Source: Porphyromonadaceae bacterium UBA2751 (GTDB lineage: Bacteria > Bacteroidota > Bacteroidia > Bacteroidales > Muribaculaceae). From it: DNA of 64,000 nt. The stretch lies in assembly GCA_002353285.1 (NCBI GenBank), contig DEJJ01000032.1, positions 78,295 through 142,294 on the forward strand, written 5' to 3'. Positions 17,389 through 26,554 of this stretch are shown piece after piece; position 1 is the first letter of the stretch, and every line of letters starts with the position of its first letter. The translations under genes and the position numbers were made by a program. The notes under the pieces were generated by a model, which was given only the letters and a program-made list of their open reading frames with translations, made no database searches and was not told where the DNA came from.

Positions 17389-18381
17389 ATGGCTTTTTTA
17401 ACTAACGACAAATTGACAATCGTCGGCGCAGCTGGCATGATTGGTTCAAACATGGTACAAACTGCCCTCATGATGGGCTTGACAAGTGACATCTGTCTCT
17501 ACGACGTGTTCTCACCCGAAGGCGTTGCCGAGGAGATGCGACAGAGTGGTTTTGGTGATGTGAAGATCACCGCAACTACCGATGCAAAAGAAGCTTTCAC
17601 CAACGCAAAATATATCATCTCGAGTGGTGGTGCACCACGCAAGGCTGGCATGACCCGCGAGGACTTGCTTAAGGGCAACTGTGAAATTGCACGAGGGCTG
17701 GGCGAGAACATCAAGGAGTACTGCCCCGACGTTAAGCACGTGGTCATCATCTTCAACCCTGCCGACCTCACAGGTCTTGTAACTCTTCTCTATAGCGGAC
17801 TGAAACCCAACCAGGTGACTACTCTTGCTGGTCTTGATAGCACTCGCCTCCAGAGCGCTCTTGCCAAGAAGTTCAACGTGATGCAAAGCGAGGTTACTGG
17901 TTGCGCCACCTATGGCGGCCACGGTGAGCAGATGGCAGTATTTGGCTCGCACGTGAAAATCGACGGTAAGCCATTGACCGACATCATTGGCACTCCCGAG
18001 TTCCCTGCCGAGGAGTGGGAGCAGATGAAGCTCGACGTCACCAAGGGTGGCGCCAAGATTATTGAGCTTCGCGGCCGCAGCTCGTTCCAGAGCCCTGCCT
18101 ACCTGTCGGTTGAGATGATTCGCTCGGTCATGGGCGGTGAGAAGTTCCGCTGGCCTGCTGGCACCTATGTTAAGAACGGCAAGTATGACAACATCATGAT
18201 GGCAATGGACACCACACTCGATGAGAACGGCTGCTCGTTCAAGGTTCCAGAGGGAACACCCGAGGAGAACGCCAAGCTCGATGCAAGCTATGAGCACCTG
18301 TGCCACATGCGCGATGAGCTCGTGACACTCGACATTGTTCCACCCATCAGCGAGTGGAACAAGATTAATCCCAACTTGTAA
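17389..18381 (+). CDS. mdh: Malate dehydrogenase (lactate/malate dehydrogenase family)
   Basis: The protein has 330 residues. The Rossmann NAD motif is GAAGMIGSNM near residues 13-22. The substrate loop APRKAGMTRED supplies arginines, and the catalytic histidine lies in TYGGHGEQM. It interconverts malate and oxaloacetate in the cytoplasm, in Bacteroidales mainly on the reductive branch towards succinate. Length and motifs match the Bacteroidales enzyme. It is followed by its own terminator. Confidence 0.95.
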   Translation: MAFLTNDKLTIVGAAGMIGSNMVQTALMMGLTSDICLYDVFSPEGVAEEMRQSGFGDVKITATTDAKEAFTNAKYIISSGGAPRKAGMTREDLLKGNCEIARGLGENIKEYCPDVKHVVIIFNPADLTGLVTLLYSGLKPNQVTTLAGLDSTRLQSALAKKFNVMQSEVTGCATYGGHGEQMAVFGSHVKIDGKPLTDIIGTPEFPAEEWEQMKLDVTKGGAKIIELRGRSSFQSPAYLSVEMIRSVMGGEKFRWPAGTYVKNGKYDNIMMAMDTTLDENGCSFKVPEGTPEENAKLDASYEHLCHMRDELVTLDIVPPISEWNKINPNL

Positions 18382-18405
18382 TCATGTAACCATCACACAT
18401 AACTA

Positions 18406-18457
18406 AGAGGCTGCAAAACCAACTAATATTAAGGAGGTTGTGCAGCCTCTTTGTTTT
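18406..18457 (+). terminator. Intrinsic terminator of mdh
   Basis: The arms AGAGGCTGCA (18406-18415) and TGCAGCCTCT (18441-18450), with additional ACC/GGT pairing, are followed by TTGTTTT. It lies only 14 bp before the next start codon, and I see no promoter in between, so the following gene may depend on read-through. Confidence 0.85.
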
Positions 18458-18471
18458 ATAACCATCATTTT

Positions 18472-19896
18472 ATGAACAACATCAAATTTTTCATCACTGC
18501 ATTGCTCATGACTATGAGCTGCATGACGGGTGTGAGAGCCCAAGACGCGAAAACCTATCTCACAGTCGACCAGATGCCTAACATCATCAAGTGCCTGCCT
18601 GCTCCTCCCGACACCACCAGCGAGCAGTTTGCACACGACGTGATGCGCTACTACTGGGGCAAGGAACAGCGCAACGATCCAGCTCGAGCTGCCATGGCAC
18701 GCCGCGATGCAATTGGGGGATATGAGACGCTGCTCAACATCTTCAGCGAGCCGTTTGGTATGCACATCAGCAAAACCGAAACTCCCGAGATTTGGAAACT
18801 GATGACCACAAGCATCAAGACCACCAACCTGATTCGTGTCGCACCCAAGAATTACTACATGCGCAAGCGACCTTTCCTGCGTTTCAACGAGCACCTGTTC
18901 ACTAATGGTGCCGAGGAAGATGAGGAAGAGCTGGGACGTGAAGGATCTTATCCCTCGGGCCACACAGCACGAGCATGGGCATGCGCCATGCTCCTTGCCG
19001 AGCTCAATCCAGCTTGCGCCAATGACGTCTTTGCCCGAGCCTACAAGTACGGCGAAAGCCGTGTGATTGTGGGTGCCCACTGGCAGAGCGACGTTGACGC
19101 TGGCAGGCTCATGGCAAGCATCGGCTACTCGCAGTTGCACAACAGTCCTGAGTTCTGCCAGCAGATGGCTCGTGCCAAGGATGAGCTCAAGCGACTGGGT
19201 GGTGGCAAGACAACTGCCACTAAGGCCGTTGACCCTGCCGACGACAGTGGATTCGTGCGAATTACCGATGCCATCCCCGATGCAATCCTCGAGATTCGCT
19301 ACTATAGCACCTACAACTTTGTGGGAGAGCGCATCGATGGCTATCAAGCACCAGTTGCCTATCTCACACGTGAGGCTGCTGCTGCTCTCAAGGCCGTGAG
19401 CGACGACGTGAAAGCACAGGGCTACCGACTCAAAATCTACGACGCTTATCGCCCACAGTGCGCTGTTGACAACTTCATGCGCTGGGCACAGAATCTCAAC
19501 GCCACCGAGATGAAGGAATACTTCTACCCCACACTGAAGAAGGATGTTCTCATCCCCGACTATATTGCTCGCAAGAGTGGTCACACACGAGGTTCAACGG
19601 TCGACCTCACTCTCTTTGACATGCGCACCGAGAAAGAGGTTGACATGGGAGGCACTTTCGACTGGTTTGGTGTGGAAAGTCATCCTGACTTCGGTGGAAA
19701 CCCCGACACTGGCAAGTACACCGGGGGCAAGTCGCCCGCTGGACGCACAATCACCAAGAAGCAGTTTGAGAATCGCTTGATTCTGCGCCGAGCCATGCTG
19801 CGCCACGGCTTCAAGCCCCTCGACACCGAGTGGTGGCACTTCACCCTCAAGAACGAGCCTTACCCAAGCACCTATTTCACATTCCCTGTGAAATGA
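18472..19896 (+). CDS. Fusion: class A acid phosphatase (PAP2) domain + VanX-type D-Ala-D-Ala dipeptidase (M15D)
   Basis: The protein has 474 residues with a signal peptide of about 23 (GVRAQ). The N-terminal PAP2 domain keeps all three phosphatase motifs: K126-x6-R133-P134, P161-SGH164, and S196-R197-x5-H203-x3-D207. The C-terminal domain (about 258-474) keeps the VanX/DdpX motifs. These are Arg327 in DAYRP, S369-x-H371-x2-G374-x3-D378 (zinc ligands His371 and Asp378), and E453-WW-H456 (catalytic Glu and third zinc ligand). Both halves look catalytically complete. A periplasmic bifunctional enzyme acting on lipid or nucleotide phosphate and on D-Ala-D-Ala is the simplest reading. The ATG at 18472 fits the signal peptide. 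Confidence 0.92.
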   Translation: MNNIKFFITALLMTMSCMTGVRAQDAKTYLTVDQMPNIIKCLPAPPDTTSEQFAHDVMRYYWGKEQRNDPARAAMARRDAIGGYETLLNIFSEPFGMHISKTETPEIWKLMTTSIKTTNLIRVAPKNYYMRKRPFLRFNEHLFTNGAEEDEEELGREGSYPSGHTARAWACAMLLAELNPACANDVFARAYKYGESRVIVGAHWQSDVDAGRLMASIGYSQLHNSPEFCQQMARAKDELKRLGGGKTTATKAVDPADDSGFVRITDAIPDAILEIRYYSTYNFVGERIDGYQAPVAYLTREAAAALKAVSDDVKAQGYRLKIYDAYRPQCAVDNFMRWAQNLNATEMKEYFYPTLKKDVLIPDYIARKSGHTRGSTVDLTLFDMRTEKEVDMGGTFDWFGVESHPDFGGNPDTGKYTGGKSPAGRTITKKQFENRLILRRAMLRHGFKPLDTEWWHFTLKNEPYPSTYFTFPVK

Positions 19897-19943
19897 GCAA
19901 GGATATAGGAGTCTAAAGGCTTTCACACCTTTATTATACTATT

Positions 19944-19980
19944 AAGTGCAGAAAAATGTCAACATTTTTCTGCACTTTTC
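19944..19980 (+). terminator. Intrinsic terminator of the PAP2-VanX gene
   Basis: A perfect 16-bp stem, AAGTGCAGAAAAATGT with its complement at 19962-19977 and a two-base centre, ends in TTTT. It sits between convergent genes. Confidence 0.85.
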
Positions 19981-20011
19981 AATGTAAAGCAATGATATTA
20001 TCAGTGTAATT

Positions 20012-21247
20012 TCACTTGGTCGCAAAGCGATAGGTGAGGCCAAAGCTCAGAATTTCCTTAAACTGCCAGTAGCGCCAGTCCTTGTTCCAGGGGCGCGACT
20101 TGTCGTAGCGCAGGTGAGTGAATATCTGGGTGCTCAAGTGGCTGCTCACCGAGAAGGAGAAGGTGTTCTCCCAGTCACCCTGAACGTATTTATAATCGGT
20201 GAATGCATAGAGCCTCGTCTTCCAGTTGATACTGGGAGTGATTTTCCATTCAAATTTCATTTCCACCGTTGAACCAAAGCTATGCTTGGTGTGATGACCA
20301 GCGTCGATGCCAAATTTTGTCGGGTCAATCTTGATGATTTCGCGGCATATCTTCAGGTTGTAAGAAAGCGGAGCAATTGACAGGTTAAAAAGCTTGTAAC
20401 CGTCCTTATCCTTGTAGTCGTAGGTCATACCAAGACCCACATTAAGTTCACCCGACGACAGGAACGATGCTGCAAGGTCGTGAGTGTTGGCAACATAGTT
20501 GTTTAACAGCTGTGTCTTGAAGAGCAGCGTTGCCGAGTAGTACCAGTTTTTCACGGCCTTATATCCAAGCTGTGAGTTAAACTGGAAATTGTCCTCATTG
20601 ATACTGTAGCTGCGCAGGCTGTCGCCCTTGGCGGTGGCGATACCCAGGCGATAATGCACGGTGTTGTTAAAGAGCCAATTGGGGTGCAACTTCTGGTTTA
20701 GATTACAGTCCCACTGCACATCGGCCAGGAGGTTAAGGTTGTTCTCTCCTCCTTGATACCAGTTTTCGCTGATGTAGGCCTGGGTGCCATGAAGGCTGCC
20801 CACGAAGGTGTGCAACCAGTTGTGCATCTTCACTTCACGGCGATCCACTGGCTTGAACTTCTCTCCATCAATCTTGTTGGTTTCAACCTGCAGTTCAGTT
20901 GCCGATGGGTCGGTCTCAACCACAACCTCCTTAGGAGGCTTGGGTAGCAGGCTCTCGTTGAATCGCACAAGCTCGGGGTTGTCCACCATGATGCGGCGCC
21001 GGCTGTCGTGCACCCTGCTCCACTGTTGCTGAGCACGGTCAATCCAGTTGTTGTCCACTTTAAGCCCTGGTTTATTATTGCTCACAGCAGGTGCCGTCGC
21101 ACGATGTGTGGGCAGGTTGTCAAACACCAGCGGCATGAGCAGGTATTGGCTCGTGGAATCGGGCTGAGCCTGCAATCGCTGCGGCAGTGCCACTGCAGCA
21201 ACCATGGCAGTTATTATGATGATTGCATTAATAAAGCTTTTTCGCAT
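20012..21247 (-). CDS. DUF3078 family outer-membrane-associated protein
   Basis: The protein has 411 residues with a signal peptide of about 27 (LQAQPD). A variable N-terminal region (about 30-140) is followed by a DUF3078 domain. It starts with the typical tryptophan/glycine-rich strand ISENWYQGGENNLNLLADV and continues with alternating beta strands ending in FGLTYRFATK, as in outer-membrane barrels. Family members are common in Bacteroidetes and have no assigned function. It is a single gene, divergent from the CotH gene. A -7-like TAATTTTG lies at 21271-21264, but I see no matching -33 element. Confidence 0.85.
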   Translation of the reverse strand: MRKSFINAIIIITAMVAAVALPQRLQAQPDSTSQYLLMPLVFDNLPTHRATAPAVSNNKPGLKVDNNWIDRAQQQWSRVHDSRRRIMVDNPELVRFNESLLPKPPKEVVVETDPSATELQVETNKIDGEKFKPVDRREVKMHNWLHTFVGSLHGTQAYISENWYQGGENNLNLLADVQWDCNLNQKLHPNWLFNNTVHYRLGIATAKGDSLRSYSINEDNFQFNSQLGYKAVKNWYYSATLLFKTQLLNNYVANTHDLAASFLSSGELNVGLGMTYDYKDKDGYKLFNLSIAPLSYNLKICREIIKIDPTKFGIDAGHHTKHSFGSTVEMKFEWKITPSINWKTRLYAFTDYKYVQGDWENTFSFSVSSHLSTQIFTHLRYDKSRPWNKDWRYWQFKEILSFGLTYRFATK

Positions 21248-21293
21248 AAGTCGATTTTTTTTGCAAAATTACACAGAATTCTGGGTTAACCGA

Positions 21294-21323
21294 TTGATTA
21301 TAGTGAAAAAAATAATATCTTTG
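21294..21323 (+). promoter_or_regulatory. Promoter of the CotH gene
   Basis: TTG (21294-21296), a 19-bp spacer and TATCTTTG (21316-21323) are present. Transcription would start near 21330, only a few bases before the ATG at 21336, so the mRNA is almost leaderless or translation starts at the ATG at 21345. Confidence 0.7.
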
Positions 21324-21335
21324 CAATCTTATAGT

Positions 21336-22829
21336 ATGATTACTATGATTAATGACATAATCATATCACGCCTTATACACATCACTTTACTATTGATGAC
21401 ACCGATTGTGGGGCTTGCCCAGACCTTTGACCAAATGGTTGAAAGCCTTAATGAACTTTCGTTGCCTCAGGTCAACCTGGAATACACCACCACAGTGGAC
21501 AGCAAGTACTACGTGCCAGGCCTGATCACTATTGCACAATATGGACACGAAAATGTGGTGCACAACTGCATGCTAAGATATCGAGGACAAACAGCACTGT
21601 ATCTCGAAAAAAAGGCTTTTGCTGTGAAACTCGTTGACGAGGATGGCGAGAAACTCGACGACAACCTGCTGGGATTGCGCGACGACAACTCATGGATTCT
21701 CGATGCTATGGGAGTCGACAAGCTGAGGATGCGCAACCGAGTGATGTTCGACCTGTGGAACGAATTCAACTCCACCTGCTGGCCAACCGACTACGGCAAT
21801 CGCAATGGCACCGTGGGCACCATGGTTGAGGTGTGGCTCAACGGACAGTACAACGGCATCTACTGCCTGAGCGACAAGATTAACCGCAAGCTGCTCAACC
21901 TGCGCAAAGCCAAGGAAAACGACGACGGAACCATCTCTGTGAAGGGGCTGCTCTACAAGGGGAGCCGACGGGGCACATCTAACGCCCTATTCAACTATGA
22001 CGAGGCACCAACCGACACAGTCAACTGGAACTCCTTTGAACTGCAATATCCCGACGATTATCCATCGCTCAACACATGGCAACCACTCATGGACCTTATC
22101 GACTTCAACAGGGTTGACGATGACCAGTACTTCAGAGAACACTACCAGGAATGGTACTACGTTGACAACCTGGTGGACTACTGGATATTGATAGTCACCA
22201 TGGGAATTCACGACATGCCCTACAAGAACACATTCCTCTCTACACCCGACATCAACTTCGAGCATCGCTACATGATCACGCCATGGGACTTGGACGCTTC
22301 AATAGGCAACTATTACAACGGCACACACACCAACTTTGCCTTCGAAATCGACCACATGAACATTTACGCACCTTTCAACCGCATCGTTCCTTATAATATT
22401 GACGGATTCAAGAATAAGGTGGCGCAGCGATGGCTTGAGCTAACTCAAGGGCCACTCTCGGTCACCAACCTCGAGAACCACCTGCGAGCACAAGCACAGC
22501 GGCTGGTGGAGAGCGGCGCATGGCAGCGAGAATATGAGCGATGGCTTGGAACAGGGGTGGCCGTTGCAAACGACATAAATGTGGAACTGAACTACTCTCT
22601 TAACTGGTATCGCCGCAGCATCAACTCTCTGCGGCCTGAAATCAACAAGTGGCTCAACGCCATCACCGACCTCGACCGCATCACTTTGGCCACAGTCACA
22701 AGAATCTACAACTACATCTTAGGAACAACCACCACAGCCGATGATGAGCTCGACATCAATCATGACGGTGTTGTCAACTCGGTCGACATCACCATTTGCT
22801 ACAACTATCTGCTGGGGATTGAGCAATAA
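21336..22829 (+). CDS. Secreted CotH-family kinase with C-terminal dockerin-like repeats
   Basis: Starting at 21336 gives 497 residues; the promoter position excludes starts further upstream. A signal peptide (ends near GLAQT) precedes a CotH domain. It has YRGQTALYLEKKAFAVKL, a VEVWLNGQYNGIYCLSDKIN strand and the late catalytic-type motif MITPWDLDASIG (metal-binding aspartates). CotH proteins are atypical protein kinases; in bacteria their substrates are poorly known. The last about 60 residues form a dockerin-like pair whose second loop is DINHDGVVNSVD. CotH genes elsewhere often lie near VTC/DUF4956 genes; such a pair occurs here about 17 kb away. Confidence 0.88.
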   Translation: MITMINDIIISRLIHITLLLMTPIVGLAQTFDQMVESLNELSLPQVNLEYTTTVDSKYYVPGLITIAQYGHENVVHNCMLRYRGQTALYLEKKAFAVKLVDEDGEKLDDNLLGLRDDNSWILDAMGVDKLRMRNRVMFDLWNEFNSTCWPTDYGNRNGTVGTMVEVWLNGQYNGIYCLSDKINRKLLNLRKAKENDDGTISVKGLLYKGSRRGTSNALFNYDEAPTDTVNWNSFELQYPDDYPSLNTWQPLMDLIDFNRVDDDQYFREHYQEWYYVDNLVDYWILIVTMGIHDMPYKNTFLSTPDINFEHRYMITPWDLDASIGNYYNGTHTNFAFEIDHMNIYAPFNRIVPYNIDGFKNKVAQRWLELTQGPLSVTNLENHLRAQAQRLVESGAWQREYERWLGTGVAVANDINVELNYSLNWYRRSINSLRPEINKWLNAITDLDRITLATVTRIYNYILGTTTTADDELDINHDGVVNSVDITICYNYLLGIEQ

Positions 22830-22855
22830 AGAGGGACAATTTAATGACGTGACAG

Positions 22856-24148
22856 TCACTCCTCGTCATCACCGTCGAGGAGCTCAGCGTTGAGCAAGTC
22901 ATCATCGCCTTGAAGGTAGAGCGTGTGCTTGCTGAGGGCATCAGGGTCAACCTCACACGCAAGCTGCATGGCACGATACTTCGGGCGAAGGACCAACAAT
23001 TCAACCATGTAAGCTATCACAAACCAAATGCCGCACAGCACCCACAACGCTGTGTAGAAGTCTTTCATCTGCATCAATGAAGCGCCGTTCACCTGCATCT
23101 GCACATAAGCGGTCGAGCCCCAATAGCCTGGAATCATGCGACTAATCACGTCCCAGTAAGGAGCGATCTGGTAATGGGGCCACGACACTCCTGTGAGAAA
23201 CACAAAGACGACTGATGTGAAGGCAAGTAGCAAGAACACGCCCTCGCGATTGTTGACAAACACACGCACAGCTTGCCCCATAAACGAGCAGGCAAGCAGG
23301 AATGGAAACATTATCAATGCTATCTCAATGAAACTGCCGTTCATCGGGAACTTGAATATCAAGGGAACAATGTGCAACGCAAATATCGCTGGCAGCAGGT
23401 AGTAGAACAGGTGAGCAAGCGCCTTGCCTAAAATCATCGCACCAGGCAGTGCCTTAACCTCATCCAGGCGGTCGATGCCGCGGTTGCGACGACGACGACC
23501 CATGCCTCCAGCATGAATCATAGCTATACCCATTATCATGCCCTGTTGCAACACATAAACGAGAATGAATGGCAGCACGGCCGAGGCTATACCCATCGCA
23601 GTGTTGCCCAGTGGCACCTGACGACTCTCTACTAAACCACCATCCATGCTTATGATGTGAGCTGCCTTGGCACCCTGGAGCTTAGTGCACATCTCCATCT
23701 GCACATTGGTCAGCGCTGTGAGCATGGCTTTGTAGCGCATCATCACGCTCATGTCGGTGTAGAGCGACACATGGCCCTGATTGCCACGCATCACTTGGGT
23801 CTCGAAGTCGGCGGGAAAATACACTATGCCATAGCACTCCTTGCGAGCCATCATCTGCTTGGCCTCCTCCATGTCGTTGGCATAGGCCTTGACTTGCACA
23901 TCGGGGGTGGCATCGAGCTTTCGAGTAAACTCACGGCTAAGATCGGAGTGGCTGTCATCAACCACCACCATGGCTTCGTCGCGCACCACCTCAGGGTTGT
24001 AGATGAGTGAGTAAAGTGGAGGATACACAATAGCAAGCACAACAAAGAATATGATCACAGCCTCATCACGAAAGATGAGCTTGAACTCCTGCTTCATCGT
24101 GAGGCCTATGCTATGCAGCCATCCTATTTTCTCTCCATTTTCTTTCAT
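22856..24148 (-). CDS. ABC-2 type transporter permease (second of two)
   Basis: The protein has 430 residues. The YhhJ/YbhR-type architecture has one N-terminal membrane helix (about 28-48), a large periplasmic domain (to about 170), then five membrane helices (about 175-385) and an acidic C-terminal tail. It starts 5 bp after the stop of the first permease and is last in the TolC-HlyD-permease-permease operon. It would form the inner-membrane channel of a tripartite exporter, probably as a heterodimer with its neighbour. The ATP-binding subunit is not encoded in the operon. It ends tail to tail with the CotH gene, 26 bp apart. Confidence 0.88.
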   Translation of the reverse strand: MKENGEKIGWLHSIGLTMKQEFKLIFRDEAVIIFFVVLAIVYPPLYSLIYNPEVVRDEAMVVVDDSHSDLSREFTRKLDATPDVQVKAYANDMEEAKQMMARKECYGIVYFPADFETQVMRGNQGHVSLYTDMSVMMRYKAMLTALTNVQMEMCTKLQGAKAAHIISMDGGLVESRQVPLGNTAMGIASAVLPFILVYVLQQGMIMGIAMIHAGGMGRRRRNRGIDRLDEVKALPGAMILGKALAHLFYYLLPAIFALHIVPLIFKFPMNGSFIEIALIMFPFLLACSFMGQAVRVFVNNREGVFLLLAFTSVVFVFLTGVSWPHYQIAPYWDVISRMIPGYWGSTAYVQMQVNGASLMQMKDFYTALWVLCGIWFVIAYMVELLVLRPKYRAMQLACEVDPDALSKHTLYLQGDDDLLNAELLDGDDEE

Positions 24149-24153
24149 CTTTA

Positions 24154-25317
24154 CTATGGAATATAGAATGGGTCAAGACAGTGCTTACGCAACTTCCACA
24201 ACATAGTCGCTGGCAATAAGCTATACACGATTAGTATCACATAGTAGTAACGCGAATAGAACAAGTCGATGCCGTTCAACGCTTGGTCTACGTAAATCAA
24301 GAAGTAGTACTTGATGGGCATCAGGTAACCTATTGGCACCACCCACGAGTACATCGCCTCCTCGGGAAGGGAGAATCCGCAAAAGCTGAACGACAACATG
24401 CCCAGCAGTGTGCAGATGGTTGATGCATATCTGAAATTAGGAACCAAGCTTATGACAAACAGAGCAAATCCCTGACTAGCAAGCACCAGCAGGGCCATTG
24501 CTGCTATCATGTTCCATGGATTGCAGTTGAGTGGAAAACCATAGTTCACATACATCATATACTGTATCCACAAGCCCACATTGATGAAGATGAACGACTG
24601 AGGAAACAGCTTGGTAAAGGTGGCGAGCACAATCGAATTGTCGGCCGTGCGCAACCAGTTGCGGCTTGTGCCGGCATGCCATTCCATGCCTATGCTGAAC
24701 ACCGTGATTAGCATCACTATCAGCGCTAGCAAGCAAGGCACAAACGAGCCACTCAAGTAGTAATTGTAACTGAGCCACGGATTCTTGAGAGGATGCACAT
24801 GAGTGACTATGGGCTGCAACGTAGCGCTTACCATCTCGCTGGGAAGGCCCAGTGTGGTGAGCACATTCTGCACGATGCCGCCATTGGCGAGCACAGTCAG
24901 GGTCTTGAAACCCTTATACTGCATCGACGCTGGGGCAAAATAGGAATAGTTGATATAGTAGCTCAATGTGGGCTTCTTGTTGCTCAACGCCTTGGTCGAG
25001 AAGTCGCTGGGTATGAAGAAGAAGCCAAACACCTCGCCGCGCTGCACTCCGTCGATGGCCTCGCGATAGTTGTCGTAACTCTTCACGATGCTCACTTGCT
25101 GAAACGCGTTGAGGTTGCGGGTGAGCTTGCGCGAGAGGTCGCTCTTGTCAAGGTCAACAATCCCCACTGGGGTGCGCTGCACCACTCCGTCCTTCATCAG
25201 GTCGAAGAAGAACCAAGCACTCAACAGCGGCACTAGCACCATCATGCACAGATACAATGGGCGCCGTGCAAGCTGCTTCCAGCCTCGGGTTATCGAGTTG
25301 ACAAGAATCCTAAGCAC
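24154..25317 (-). CDS. ABC-2 type transporter permease (first of two)
   Basis: The protein has 387 residues, starting with GTG at 25317, 8 bp after the HlyD stop codon. It has the same layout as the following permease. There is an N-terminal helix (LYLCMMVLVPLLSAWFFF), a periplasmic domain with the familiar TPVGIVDLDKSDLSRKLTRNL segment (about 50-70), then five more helices. The two permeases would make the core of an exporter together with the membrane-fusion protein and TolC-like pore. Substrates of such YbhFSR-like systems include drugs and small toxic compounds; here the substrate is unknown. Confidence 0.88.
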   Translation of the reverse strand: MLRILVNSITRGWKQLARRPLYLCMMVLVPLLSAWFFFDLMKDGVVQRTPVGIVDLDKSDLSRKLTRNLNAFQQVSIVKSYDNYREAIDGVQRGEVFGFFFIPSDFSTKALSNKKPTLSYYINYSYFAPASMQYKGFKTLTVLANGGIVQNVLTTLGLPSEMVSATLQPIVTHVHPLKNPWLSYNYYLSGSFVPCLLALIVMLITVFSIGMEWHAGTSRNWLRTADNSIVLATFTKLFPQSFIFINVGLWIQYMMYVNYGFPLNCNPWNMIAAMALLVLASQGFALFVISLVPNFRYASTICTLLGMLSFSFCGFSLPEEAMYSWVVPIGYLMPIKYYFLIYVDQALNGIDLFYSRYYYVILIVYSLLPATMLWKLRKHCLDPFYIP

Positions 25318-25325
25318 GGTCTCTA

Positions 25326-26537
25326 TTATTTAAGTATCACCGACATGCCTGGCCTGAAGTTCTCAATGGTCTTCACTGGGCGGGCTTTAACCTCAAAGGT
25401 CTTGCTGTCGTAGTCGCCATAAGCCTTGGTTGCGCTCCATGTCGCATAGCTGCCCATGTCGTGCACATGAAACACCTTCATCTTCACTTCCTTGTTGTTG
25501 AGCGCAGGTATCATCACATCGATTTCCTTGCCCACTACCAGGTCGTTAAGGCGCTCCTCACGCACATTGAAGGCCACCCACATGTCGTCGAGCTGTGATA
25601 TTGTCATGATGGGCGATCCCATGATAACCAGCTCTCCCACATGAGGATAGATGCTCGCAACCTCGCCATCGCAGGGTGCCACCAAATACTGGTCCTCGAG
25701 CACGGCCTCCACCTCTTTCACTGTCGCCTGTGCCACATTCTCCATGCCGCGCGAGGCGGCCTTGTCCTCGTCTTGAGCACCATTCTGGGCCATCTGCAAC
25801 TGAGCCTCGGCGGCCTCTACTGCGGCAGTTGCCGTTCCCACTGCTGCCGTCGATGCTTCGAGGGCTGCCTTTGCCTCGTCGCGCTTTTGCTCGCTAACCA
25901 CCCCCTCGTTGAACAGGTTGTTGAGGCGCTCATAGGTCTTGCGCGAGATTTCCTCGGCTGCAATCGCCTGATCCTTCACCGAGCGGGCCTGGTCCACCAT
26001 CTTCTGCGCTGCCGCAATTATTTCATATCGGGTGCCTTTCTCAACCTTGAGATTCTGACTTGATGCCACATTTTTCATCTCCTTGGCCTTGGTCAGAGTG
26101 GCATCGGTGGTCGACGAGTAAATCTTTGCCAAGCGCTGGCCTTTGTGCACATAGTCGCCCTCTTTAACATAGAGCTCCACCATGCGACCTGCAAGCTTGC
26201 CACTGATGCGCACCACGTCGCAGTCGGCCTGTCCCTGTATTGTTCTATCGGCAGGACGCAGGTGCATGATGCCCCAAATCGCCATGCCGGCAACCACCGC
26301 CACAAGGATGAGCATCGCACCTATGAGCGACAGGCGCTTGGCCTGACGCACCTTGCGCCGCTTGGCCTTTTGCTCAGCAGCTTCTTCCTCGGCGGTTTTG
26401 AGCTTCGGAGCTGCTTGTGGTGGTTTCTGATGAGGATTTCCATTTTTTCCAGCATTAGCAGCTGGCTGCTTCTCAGCTGCTTCCTGAGGCTCTTTTGACT
26501 CTGACTTGTTAATAACTTTATCTTGATTATTCTCCAT
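25326..26537 (-). CDS. HlyD/EmrA-type membrane-fusion protein
   Basis: I place the start at the ATG at 26537 (403 residues). An upstream extension would run into the end of the TolC gene. The first about 70 residues are cytoplasmic, rich in Gln, Lys and Pro. One membrane helix (LSLIGAMLILVAVVAGMAIWG) follows, then the biotinyl-lipoyl-like strand and barrel (GRMVELYVKEGDYVHKGQRL). A long Ala/Glu/Lys-rich coiled coil (about 150-250) and the returning lipoyl half (LVAPCDGEVASIYPHVGELV) complete it. It bridges the inner-membrane permeases to the outer-membrane TolC partner. Confidence 0.92.
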   Translation of the reverse strand: MENNQDKVINKSESKEPQEAAEKQPAANAGKNGNPHQKPPQAAPKLKTAEEEAAEQKAKRRKVRQAKRLSLIGAMLILVAVVAGMAIWGIMHLRPADRTIQGQADCDVVRISGKLAGRMVELYVKEGDYVHKGQRLAKIYSSTTDATLTKAKEMKNVASSQNLKVEKGTRYEIIAAAQKMVDQARSVKDQAIAAEEISRKTYERLNNLFNEGVVSEQKRDEAKAALEASTAAVGTATAAVEAAEAQLQMAQNGAQDEDKAASRGMENVAQATVKEVEAVLEDQYLVAPCDGEVASIYPHVGELVIMGSPIMTISQLDDMWVAFNVREERLNDLVVGKEIDVMIPALNNKEVKMKVFHVHDMGSYATWSATKAYGDYDSKTFEVKARPVKTIENFRPGMSVILK

Positions 26538-26554
26538 ATCTATTGATTTTTGAC

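Noticed and set aside
18472..19896. Acquired vancomycin-resistance gene
   Set aside because: The VanX-like domain is fused to a phosphatase and has no vanH or vanA neighbours. Base composition is like its surroundings. A native envelope enzyme is more likely.
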